A model generated the notes under the pieces. The model saw nothing but the letters and a program-made list of their open reading frames with translations, did not search any database and had not been told where the DNA came from. Positions 35,999 through 42,725 of a DNA stretch of 64,000 bases are shown here, piece by piece. The position numbers were made by a program, and so were the translations under genes. The stretch is from Treponema brennaborense (GTDB lineage Bacteria > Spirochaetota > Spirochaetia > Treponematales > Treponemataceae). Within the stretch, counting starts at the first letter, position 1. Every line of letters starts with the position of its first letter. The stretch is taken from contig JAMPCJ010000001.1 in assembly GCA_023666275.1 (NCBI GenBank), positions 310,001 through 374,000 of the forward strand, written 5' to 3'.

Positions 35999-36664
35999 TC
36001 AATTTTTTGAATTTGCTTTTCGGCGTTCACAAATTTTCAGCACAAAATGAGATGCAAGGCACACGGCAAAAATCATCAGCATCGAAAATACGATTTGCGT
36101 TTTGAAAGAATAGCGCAGGCTTGCGTCCGTGTAAAACAAAAAAAGGTTTGAAAAAATCTTGCTTTGCGAAAACGCGAAAACTCCCGCACCGAAAACAAAA
36201 ACCGAAGCAGCCACAAAAATCACACGCGGCATTTTCCGCTCAAAGCGGGAAAGCGCGGAATGCGCGTGCAGCGAAATGTGAAACGCCGCAATCATGAACA
36301 TCCAGCTCGAACATGACGCGTGAATGTTGCGCCATGCGAAATTCACCGGAAGAAAAGCGACGTTGAAAACAAGCCCCGAAATCATCAATGAACTTGCCGC
36401 CATCAAAAGCATCGCCGCGAACAAGGACGCGTTCGCTGCCGCAAGCACAATTCGCCGCACATTGTACGTGCCTTTGAAAAGCGATTTGAAATACGAAGCG
36501 TTCAGAAAATGGTGCAGCGCAAAAAGAACAAAAAGCACAATCCCCAAAACCGCGTGAAGCAAAAGCCCCGTGCCGTTCTGCCGATTGGCAAGGAATGCCA
36601 AAATCGCCGTCATAACAATGTCAGTCAACATCTTGGCGAGTTTTTTCGCCGCACCTTTTTTCAT
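35999..36664 (-). CDS. DUF4405 membrane protein (cytochrome b-like)
   Basis: The 221-residue inner-membrane protein has about five hydrophobic helices. Histidines sit in or next to membrane segments (LLHAVLGIVLFVLFALHHFL, NIHASCSSW, AFHISLHAHSAL), as in DUF4405/cytochrome b561-like proteins, where they could ligate b-type heme. AAGGAG lies 7 bases before the start. It is the third gene of a minus-strand set behind two exported flavodoxin proteins, with a 91-base gap. It could carry electrons across the membrane to or from them; this is inference from context. Confidence 0.7.
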   Translation of the reverse strand: MKKGAAKKLAKMLTDIVMTAILAFLANRQNGTGLLLHAVLGIVLFVLFALHHFLNASYFKSLFKGTYNVRRIVLAAANASLFAAMLLMAASSLMISGLVFNVAFLPVNFAWRNIHASCSSWMFMIAAFHISLHAHSALSRFERKMPRVIFVAASVFVFGAGVFAFSQSKIFSNLFLFYTDASLRYSFKTQIVFSMLMIFAVCLASHFVLKICERRKANSKN

Positions 36665-36755
36665 TCCGGCTCCTTATCACAATCGGACTGCCGCCGCATT
36701 GCGCTAACACCTGCGCCCGATACAGTCCGCTTCGATTCACAGTGCATCGCAGAAA

Positions 36756-38159
36756 TTATTTTCGGGGAATTCCGTTTTGCGAAAGCCATGCTTCGATTTC
36801 ATTCCTGTTGTGGCGCGAATATTCCCATTCATAGCCGATGCCGACATAACTTTGCAAAACTTTTTTCGAAAATGCCGAAACGCTGTCGCCGAATTTCGTT
36901 CCGCCGTGGCTTGAAAAGCTGACGATTGTTTTTCCGGCAAAATCATATTCTTCCAAAAACGAAACTACGGGCATCGGAAGCGTTCCCCACCAAGTCGGAT
37001 AACCGAGCAAAATCACATCGTACTGCGCCATATTTTTTACATGGGAAGCAAGCGGCGGTTTGTAGTATGCGCCCAAATCTTTTTGGCTTGCTTCGTAAAT
37101 GGCGCCGAAGTACGGACGCTGCATTTTGATTTCAAAGAAGTCGCCGCCGCACAGTTCCGCAATAAGTTTTGCGCCGCGCTCCGTGTTTCCCGAATACGAA
37201 AAATACGCCACAAGGATTTTCGGATTTTTCGGAACGGAAATATTCAAATCGTAAGTCGTAGTAAATTCGGCAGCAGCTCCATGCGGGTATGACGCATCCG
37301 CATTGCGGCAAATCCGAAAGCCCAAGTTTTCATCCGTATCAATCGGATTCGTTGCGCTCCTGTAGCACGAACGCAGATGCTTTCCGAAATCGTTGAAACT
37401 TCCGCCGCGGTTCACGCGCAGATGTCCGCTCGCGCTTCCCGCAGGATTTTCCGAATTGTTCACATCGTAAGGCGCGTAGAAGTCGAAACACCATTCCGCA
37501 ACATTTCCGTGCATATTGTAAATGCCGAATTTATTCGGCGAAAACGAATCCACCGCAAGCGTTCTGTGCAAGGCGCGTCCCGGCTTTACGCTTGGGTCGG
37601 TATGATGCACATAATTGTCTTCTATAGAATACGGATACGTTCCTTCGAAGTTTGCAAAATCGGAATGCACTTGATTTCCGAAACTGTAGCGCGTCGTGCT
37701 TCCCGCGCGGCAGGCATATTCCCATTCCGCTTCGGTCAAAAGCCGGTAGCCGTTTGCACTGCGGTTCCAAGTTACGCTCGCCTTGCCGCTTTTCGTGTCG
37801 CCCGAAATTTCGTATACGAGCGTAAGATTTCTTTGCGATGAAAGGCGGTTGCAGTATTCTATCACGTCGAACCACGTTACATTTTCCGCAGGCAGGTTCG
37901 CGCCTTTGAAATAACTCGGATTGCGTCCCATGATTTTTTCAAAATCCGACTGCTTCACTTCAAACGGATCGCAGTAAAACGAATTGACTTTTACGCTGTG
38001 CAGAACCTCATCGTCCTCGCGCCATTTTTCGTTCTGCGCACTTCCCATTGTGCAGCTGCCGGCGGGAATCAAGACAAATCCGTCATCGATTTTCGCAGAC
38101 TGCGCGGAAGCTGCCGCCGCCAAAATTGCCGATGTAATCATAAAAGCGATTTTCTTCAT
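36756..38159 (-). CDS. Exported fusion of FGE/SUMF1-like domain and flavodoxin
   Basis: The 467-residue protein has a signal peptide (MKKIAFMITSAILAAAASAQ). Residues 25 to about 285 form an FGE-sulfatase/SUMF1 domain (FVLIPAGSCTMGS, YRLLTEAEWEYACRAGSTTR, NMHGNVAEWCFDFY, RVNRGGSFNDFG, LGFRICR). A C-terminal flavodoxin domain (about 300-460) contains ILVAYFSYSGNTERGAKLI and VILLGYPTWWGTLP. The segment after RGGS, where true FGEs carry a catalytic Cys (GGSWLC pattern), reads FND, so formylglycine formation is unlikely. Export of an FMN-binding flavodoxin is unusual. The start at 38159 overlaps the upstream flavodoxin gene by four bases. Confidence 0.8.
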   Translation of the reverse strand: MKKIAFMITSAILAAAASAQSAKIDDGFVLIPAGSCTMGSAQNEKWREDDEVLHSVKVNSFYCDPFEVKQSDFEKIMGRNPSYFKGANLPAENVTWFDVIEYCNRLSSQRNLTLVYEISGDTKSGKASVTWNRSANGYRLLTEAEWEYACRAGSTTRYSFGNQVHSDFANFEGTYPYSIEDNYVHHTDPSVKPGRALHRTLAVDSFSPNKFGIYNMHGNVAEWCFDFYAPYDVNNSENPAGSASGHLRVNRGGSFNDFGKHLRSCYRSATNPIDTDENLGFRICRNADASYPHGAAAEFTTTYDLNISVPKNPKILVAYFSYSGNTERGAKLIAELCGGDFFEIKMQRPYFGAIYEASQKDLGAYYKPPLASHVKNMAQYDVILLGYPTWWGTLPMPVVSFLEEYDFAGKTIVSFSSHGGTKFGDSVSAFSKKVLQSYVGIGYEWEYSRHNRNEIEAWLSQNGIPRK

Positions 38160-38674
38160 TTCCAATCCTTTACCTGCGCTTCGCTCACGCTGCGGGTGAA
38201 GCGTTTTCCATTCTTCCAATCGCCTTTCGCTTTTCGCGCCAAATTCCTCGCGCTTCCGCCGATTCCGCTCGAACCTGAAGTGCAGAACGGATAGACTGTT
38301 TTTCCGCTGAAGTCCGCGCTTTCGACGAACGTGTACAAAATGTTCGGCGCTTCGCCCCACCAAATCGGATAGCCGATGTAAACCGTGTCGTAAGATGAAA
38401 TGTCGAGAACTTCCGCCATTTCCGGACGAACCGTCGCCAAATTGTGGCATTCTTTCGTCGTCCGCGAATTCGAATCGTGCCAATTCAAGTCGGCTTTCGT
38501 ATAGGGGACACGCGGCTTGATTTCCAAAATATCGCTTCCGGTGATTTTGGCAATCTGCTGCGCCGCGTTTCGCGTGTTCCCGAACTCCGCGGAAAAATAA
38601 ACCACCACGCTTTTCGCGCTCGCCGCCATGTTTACGGCAAAAACCGCCGCAATCGTCAAAAGAATTTTTTTCAT
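38156..38674 (-). CDS. Exported flavodoxin
   Basis: The 172-residue protein has a clear Sec signal peptide (MKKILLTIAAVFAVNMAASA). The flavodoxin fold is marked by VVVYFSAEFGNTRNAAQQIA (phosphate loop for FMN), YDTVYIGYPIWWGEAPN and TVYPFCTSGSSGIG. It is shaped like the flavodoxin_4 group. Ordinary flavodoxins are cytoplasmic; this one should work outside the inner membrane. AAGGAG is 9 bases before the start at 38674. It is the first gene of the operon with the FGE-flavodoxin fusion and probably the DUF4405 cytochrome. The distal end of the CRISPR array lies about 160 bases upstream. Confidence 0.85.
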   Translation of the reverse strand: MKKILLTIAAVFAVNMAASAKSVVVYFSAEFGNTRNAAQQIAKITGSDILEIKPRVPYTKADLNWHDSNSRTTKECHNLATVRPEMAEVLDISSYDTVYIGYPIWWGEAPNILYTFVESADFSGKTVYPFCTSGSSGIGGSARNLARKAKGDWKNGKRFTRSVSEAQVKDWK

Positions 38675-38835
38675 TTCAAAGCTCCTTGCAGTTTTGTAAA
38701 TCTTAGCGTGCACAGCCGATTATGTCTAATACTTTGTTTTCATGTCGTTTTATGCCTTTTAAGTATACAGCGCTGTGTGCAGGCTTGTTTTGCGGGAATT
38801 ATTTATCGTTTTCAGAAGAAAAATATTTTCGATAA

Positions 38836-39987
38836 ATCTACAACAGTAGAAATTTTGTATTTGTCTGAAACTTGAGACATACAAAGATGTTTTTGGTAAT
38901 CTACAACAGTAGAAATTTTGTATTTGTCTGAAACTCGATACCGGAACGGTTACGGCTCCGATCTACAACAGTAGAAATTTTGTATTTGTCTGAAACATTC
39001 AATCCAATTGTTCATTGGACAAAATCTACAACAGTAGAAATTTTGTATTTGTCTGAAACTGTATGTAAGTTTTCCGCCAAACTCATCTACAACAGTAGAA
39101 ATTTTGTATTTGTCTGAAACTATCACATTACGATCATGAATGTTTTTATCTACAACAGTAGAAATTTTGTATTTGTCTGAAACTTTTTACGCAAAGCAAA
39201 TGGAATATATCTACAACAGTAGAAATTTTGTATTTGTCTGAAACCTGTTCGCGCTAAATTATCTGTTTCTGATCTACAACAGTAGAAATTTTGTATTTGT
39301 CTGAAACATCGTGAATTATACTTTCCGATATATATCTACAACAGTAGAAATTTTGTATTTGTCTGAAACAAGGAAGGTGAAAATCATCATAAGAATCTAC
39401 AACAGTAGAAATTTTGTATTTGTCTGAAACCATCAAGGATATATCTCCACTTCATGTATCTACAACAGTAGAAATTTTGTATTTGTCTGAAACCCTTTGT
39501 CTTCGCCATACTCACCAACAAATCTACAACAGTAGAAATTTTGTATTTGTCTGAAACTTTCTTTGAACAGAATATGGGTCTTATCTACAACAGTAGAAAT
39601 TTTGTATTTGTCTGAAACCTATATGCGTTACGTGACGTTCATTCATCTACAACAGTAGAAATTTTGTATTTGTCTGAAACACTTTCAACAAGCTAAGAAA
39701 TTAATTATCTACAACAGTAGAAATTTTGTATTTGTCTGAAACCTTCCAGCAAGCTAGAAAACTTATTATCTACAACAGTAGAAATTTTGTATTTGTCTGA
39801 AACTTGGATTCGATATGAGATTAGCAGGATCTACAACAGTAGAAATTTTGTATTTGTCTGAAACTTAATTTGCTTATTGAGTACAGCCTATCTACAACAG
39901 TAGAAATTTTGTATTTGTCTGAAACCTCAGAATAAAGAGTTATTTGAACAGATCTACAACAGTAGAAATTTTGTATTTGTCTGAAAC
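38836..39987 (-). CRISPR. Type V-A CRISPR array, 19 repeats and 18 spacers
   Basis: There are nineteen identical 36-base repeats with 18 spacers of 25-28 bases. Repeats start at 38836, 38899, 38961, 39024, 39085, 39148, 39209, 39272, 39334, 39395, 39458, 39522, 39583, 39645, 39707, 39768, 39829, 39890 and 39952. Read on the minus strand each repeat begins GTTTCAGACAAATACAA and ends AATTTCTACTGTTGTAGAT, which is the Cas12a crRNA handle (CTAC-TGTT-GTAG hairpin). Transcription is therefore leftward and the leader is at the right end. No repeat is degenerate, including the leader-distal one. Spacers 14 (39681-39706) and 15 (39743-39767) are related to each other. Confidence 0.98.
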
Positions 39988-40106
39988 CCCTAACTTTTGT
40001 ACAACAGTACGGTATCTTGCTTTTTTTCGCATTTGCTGCATAAAAAGAAAGGCAAAATCGCTTCTTTTTTCATATTCATCACAGTAAGACCCAGAGTTTG
40101 CAGTTT
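39988..40106 (-). promoter_or_regulatory. CRISPR leader with a handle-like hairpin
   Basis: The 119-base region between cas2 and the first-transcribed repeat is rich in A/T runs and has no coding sequence. At 39999-40010, 11 bases from the repeat, it holds GTACAACAGTAC. On the minus strand this is GTAC-TGTT-GTAC, the same loop as the repeat's CTAC-TGTT-GTAG hairpin with changed stem pairs. No clear -35/-10 pair was found. Confidence 0.7.
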
Positions 40107-40382
40107 TCAGCCGACGATGAAAATTTCCTTTTCCTCATTTCTGGCATATCCATAGCATGTTTTTTTACATGTTTCGGACAAACTGATTATAATAATACTG
40201 TCCTCTTCTGTAAAGTGCTTCATATATGTATTTTGAATTTCTGTTTCAATATTCCGCAGGACGGTTTCGCTGTTGCGGATTTCAAAGACAGAATACTGCA
40301 GTCTGAATCCGAATTTTGAAAGATACTTTGCAAATTTCGTGCGAAGTTTGTCATCACTGATATCATACGTTATCAAAAGCAT
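40107..40382 (-). CDS. cas2: CRISPR-associated endonuclease Cas2
   Basis: The 91-residue ferredoxin-fold protein begins MLLITYDISDDKLRTKFAKY and contains FGFRLQYSVFEIRNSE, as in Cas2. It forms the structural core of the Cas1-Cas2 spacer-integration complex. The first beta-strand Asp (YDIS) is retained. GGGAG lies six bases before the start. A 16-bp hairpin sits just before this site, so cas2 expression may be separated from cas1 or attenuated. It is last in the cas set, 119 bases from the array. Confidence 0.95.
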   Translation of the reverse strand: MLLITYDISDDKLRTKFAKYLSKFGFRLQYSVFEIRNSETVLRNIETEIQNTYMKHFTEEDSIIIISLSETCKKTCYGYARNEEKEIFIVG

Positions 40383-40395
40383 AGTTTACTCCCAT

Positions 40396-40437
40396 AAAAA
40401 GTCAAGAAGAATGTTTGAACTTTCTTCTTGACTTTTT
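40396..40437 (-). terminator. 16-bp perfect hairpin immediately before cas2
   Basis: AAAAAGTCAAGAAGAA (40396-40411) and its exact reverse complement (40422-40437) enclose a 10-base loop. On the minus strand the stem ends in TTTTT, like an intrinsic terminator, about 14 bases before the cas2 ATG. Confidence 0.6.
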
Positions 40438-40439
40438 GC

Positions 40440-40459
40440 GCTGCTTCGCAAGAAGCAGC
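40440..40459. repeat. GNRA-loop hairpin in the cas1-cas2 gap
   Basis: GCTGCTTC - GCAA - GAAGCAGC, an 8-bp perfect stem. On the plus strand the loop is a GNRA-type tetraloop. Confidence 0.6.
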
Positions 40460-40469
40460 AGTTGATATG

Positions 40470-40490
40470 CAAGTTTCCAACGGAAACTTG
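40470..40490. repeat. Hairpin CAAGTTTCC/GGAAACTTG in the cas1-cas2 gap
   Basis: A 9-bp perfect stem with loop AAC. Its core AGTTTCCRACGGAAACT recurs in the hairpin at 53351-53371, in another hairpin cluster. Confidence 0.65.
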
Positions 40491-40493
40491 ACA

Positions 40494-40530
40494 TGATAAA
40501 AGTGCGCGCATTTGTGCGGCGCTTTTATCA
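40494..40530. repeat. Hairpin at the cas1 stop codon
   Basis: TGATAAAAG (40494-40502) pairs with CTTTTATCA (40522-40530), with GC-rich pairing inside. It overlaps the cas1 stop. Confidence 0.6.
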
Positions 40531-41499
40531 TACCTCCTCCATATCAAAAACAGGAAATTGTTTTGCAGACTTATCCCGCATAAAGGCACGATAATAGCTC
40601 TGCAAATAAATAAAGATTTCGTTTTTGTATTCCATAATTGCCTTCAAAATCAGTGAAATGTATTTCTGTGAATTTTTCCAGGGAAGAATATACTGTTTTT
40701 GATTTTTCCAAAAATCCTTTTCGCTCACTTGTCCGAGATTCATCGCCTTTAGTATTGCCGCATCAACAATCGGACGGAACGGCTCTTCGAGATCGCAGAC
40801 AAGCGACTTTCTGTGAAAAAACTGCGTATGCAGAATTCCTTTATATACATCAAATCCGTACATTTCCAAAAGCGCATTTACAATGCTGAACAAAATAGTG
40901 TAGCCGATATCGAGCAATGTGTTTGCAATATCGTTTTTTACACGCGGCTGGCGCGATTTCCAGTTATAGGCGGCAAACAATGTTTTAAAATACTGTTTTG
41001 CACTTATGCCTTCGATTCCCATTATTTCCTGAACTGACAAGCCGGGATTCAAAACGTCTTTTTCATAGCGTTCAAGGTCTGCAATCACACGTTTTTCATC
41101 ATCCGTTTTTTTCCGCATCTTTTTCAAAAGAAAGTTTTGATTGCGAATTTTGTTTGAAATCACCCAGGCAGCGATATCGTTTTTTTCGTATGCGTATTGT
41201 TTCTTTCGCAGAAGCACATTTCCTTCCGCTTTCGAAGGCAGAATCATTGTCACGCGCAGACCGGCAGTCATAAATACAATGGTGAAGCCGAATTTTTTGG
41301 AACGCTCAAGCAGCCCTGTTGTCAGGCAGTAGTCTCCGCACACAAACAAGGCGAAAAGCCGGTAGCAGGTGGACTGATGTTTTGTTTTTCCTTCCGAATC
41401 GGAAACAATGATGTTGTCGTTTTTAAAACTGATTTTTTCGCCGCGGTTCGAAAAAACAAAGGCAATTTGCTTGTGCTCAAAGTCCCTCGTGCTCATCAT
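40528..41499 (-). CDS. cas1: CRISPR-associated integrase Cas1
   Basis: The catalytic subunit of spacer acquisition. The 323-residue protein carries the metal-binding residues Glu163 (IMGIEGISAKQYF), His224 (GILHTQFFHRKS) and Glu239 (DLEEPFRP). This is the normal Cas1 set, so it should be active. It overlaps cas4 by four bases (ATGA), indicating coupled translation. Three bases later there is a second in-frame ATG (41496). Downstream, four consecutive hairpins separate it from cas2, which is unusual for a cas operon. Confidence 0.96.
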   Translation of the reverse strand: MMSTRDFEHKQIAFVFSNRGEKISFKNDNIIVSDSEGKTKHQSTCYRLFALFVCGDYCLTTGLLERSKKFGFTIVFMTAGLRVTMILPSKAEGNVLLRKKQYAYEKNDIAAWVISNKIRNQNFLLKKMRKKTDDEKRVIADLERYEKDVLNPGLSVQEIMGIEGISAKQYFKTLFAAYNWKSRQPRVKNDIANTLLDIGYTILFSIVNALLEMYGFDVYKGILHTQFFHRKSLVCDLEEPFRPIVDAAILKAMNLGQVSEKDFWKNQKQYILPWKNSQKYISLILKAIMEYKNEIFIYLQSYYRAFMRDKSAKQFPVFDMEEV

Positions 41500-42080
41500 A
41501 AAAAACCTCCGTTGTACTTTTTAGGAGACAGCGGCCGGTCGCAGAAATCGTTGTAAATGCAGTGTGCGCATTTTTCTTTGTTCTCAGGGGCAAACGAATT
41601 TAAGTCAAAGTTTTGCATGGCGTAATTTACGGCTTTGAACTTTTCAAGCATTGCCGGATCTTCTTCCGGCAGAGGAACGGGATAAACAATATTATTGTCA
41701 AAGGAATAAAATCGAAGCTGCTTCACCGTACAGCCCATCTCACGCAGACAGAAGCATTGCGCGTAAAGCTGAAAGATGTAGCCGTCATATATTTTTTCGA
41801 TGTGTTTTTTCCGCTCCGTCAAAAGATTTTTTTTCGTATCGAAAATGTCGATTTTTCCGCACAGTTTATACTCATCGGAATACACGTCGATTCCCTGCAA
41901 AATATTTTTGTGCGTTGAATATCTGTGTCCGTCAATTGCCTGGTGAGCTGCCTTTCCGTCAAGCTGCGCCTTTCCATAGTACAGATGCTCGGAAAGTTCG
42001 CCGTAGAGCTGATGATAATAAATCGAAAGCGGGCAAAATATAAAGTCGTTGAGATAACTGATTTTAAGATAAAGTTCCAT
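41496..42080 (-). CDS. cas4: CRISPR-associated exonuclease Cas4
   Basis: The 194-residue RecB-family nuclease processes and orients prespacers by PAM. Visible are Cys16 (DFIFCPLSIYY) and the C-terminal cysteines 171, 174 and 180 (KCAHCIYNDFCDRP) for a 4Fe-4S cluster, GKIDIFDTK for the metal-binding Asp, and DGYIFQLYAQ for the QhXXY-type motif. No Shine-Dalgarno precedes ATG 42080. It lies 39 bases after the YoeB-like gene, so it is probably transcribed from the toxin-antitoxin promoter and perhaps translated at low level. Confidence 0.95.
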   Translation of the reverse strand: MELYLKISYLNDFIFCPLSIYYHQLYGELSEHLYYGKAQLDGKAAHQAIDGHRYSTHKNILQGIDVYSDEYKLCGKIDIFDTKKNLLTERKKHIEKIYDGYIFQLYAQCFCLREMGCTVKQLRFYSFDNNIVYPVPLPEEDPAMLEKFKAVNYAMQNFDLNSFAPENKEKCAHCIYNDFCDRPLSPKKYNGGFL

Positions 42081-42119
42081 GGCTTAAATTTTATTGCATC
42101 TGTTTTGTCATAAATTGTC

Positions 42120-42380
42120 TTATCCATAATGCGTCCACATACGCAATACTTGGACGGTTCCTTCACTTTCGTAGACTTTATAAACAAGGCGATGCTGTAT
42201 CGTAATTCTGCGTGAATAAAAACCGAGCAAGTCGCCGACAAGTTTTTCGTAAGGCGGCGGATTTTGAAAAGGATTTGCGGAAAGAATTTCAAGCAATGCC
42301 GCGGCTTTGCCTTTTAGGCCGCATTCTTTTATTTTTTTTGAGTCCTTAACCGCTTGCTTTGAATAAACAATTTTCCACAT
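42120..42380 (-). CDS. YoeB/Txe-family toxin
   Basis: The 86-residue RelE-superfamily protein begins MWKIVYSKQAVKDSKKIKEC and contains PPPYEKLVGDLLGFYSRRI, RLVYKVYESEG and a C-terminal WTHYG. These match YoeB, a ribosome-dependent mRNA interferase, including the final His-Tyr. It directly follows its antitoxin with no gap. Its place inside a cas operon, between cas12a and cas4, is the striking point: loss of this DNA would release the toxin and could select for keeping the locus. That role is inferred. Confidence 0.9.
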   Translation of the reverse strand: MWKIVYSKQAVKDSKKIKECGLKGKAAALLEILSANPFQNPPPYEKLVGDLLGFYSRRITIQHRLVYKVYESEGTVQVLRMWTHYG

Positions 42381-42623
42381 TTACCAATCCAATTTGTTCG
42401 CACATTCGGATAAAGGTTCTTTTGCGCCTTCGATAATGCTTTCTTTCATTCCGGGAATAGAAGAAAGATAAAGTGTTTCCTGAATGGCATTCCAGTCCGA
42501 TTCCGAAACAAGAACCGCATTGTTCCTTTTTCCGGAAATTATAACCGGAGTATGAGAAGCATTTGTTTCATCAATCAGTTTGTAAAGATTTGCTCTCGCT
42601 GCACTTGCCGTTAATACAGACAT
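42381..42623 (-). CDS. YefM/Phd-family antitoxin
   Basis: The 80-residue protein (MSVLTASAARANLYKLIDET ... HTPVIISGKRNNAVLVSESD ... LYLSSIPGMKESIIEGAKEP) matches YefM: an N-terminal Phd-like DNA-binding domain and a C-terminal toxin-wrapping helix. It should neutralise the YoeB-like toxin and repress their promoter. AGGAGA lies before ATG 42623. Just upstream are two copies of CGTACGG within a promoter-like region, the likely operator. It follows a terminator-like hairpin that closes the cas12a unit. Confidence 0.9.
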   Translation of the reverse strand: MSVLTASAARANLYKLIDETNASHTPVIISGKRNNAVLVSESDWNAIQETLYLSSIPGMKESIIEGAKEPLSECANKLDW

Positions 42624-42643
42624 ATCCGTCTCCTATGTTACAG

Positions 42644-42679
42644 CGTACGGTATATCGTACGGAAAGTCAAGAAACAAAT
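42644..42679 (-). promoter_or_regulatory. Promoter/operator of the YefM-YoeB pair
   Basis: On the minus strand TTGACT is followed after 17 bases by TACGCT. An alternative is TTGTTT-17-TATACC. CGTACGG occurs at 42644-42650 and 42656-42662, 12 bases apart. Each contains the palindrome CGTACG, so a dimeric antitoxin could bind both sites over the promoter. Confidence 0.6.
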
Positions 42680-42712
42680 TATGCAATGATGGCTGCATAC
42701 ATCATTGCATAA
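42679..42712 (-). terminator. Hairpin terminator after cas12a
   Basis: TTATGCAATGATG (42679-42691) and its exact reverse complement (42700-42712) give a 13-bp stem with an 8-base loop. It starts 13 bases beyond the cas12a stop and is followed on the minus strand by TTTGTTT. Confidence 0.6.
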
Positions 42713-42725
42713 CACGACAGCAGAA

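Noticed and set aside
36756-38483. Longer N-terminus of the FGE-flavodoxin protein (to 38483)
   Set aside because: It would read through the upstream flavodoxin gene out of frame; the signal peptide starts at 38159 with AAGGAT before it.
39254-39436. 60-residue minus-strand ORF within the CRISPR array
   Set aside because: It is a translation of repeats and spacers; the peptide repeats with the array period.
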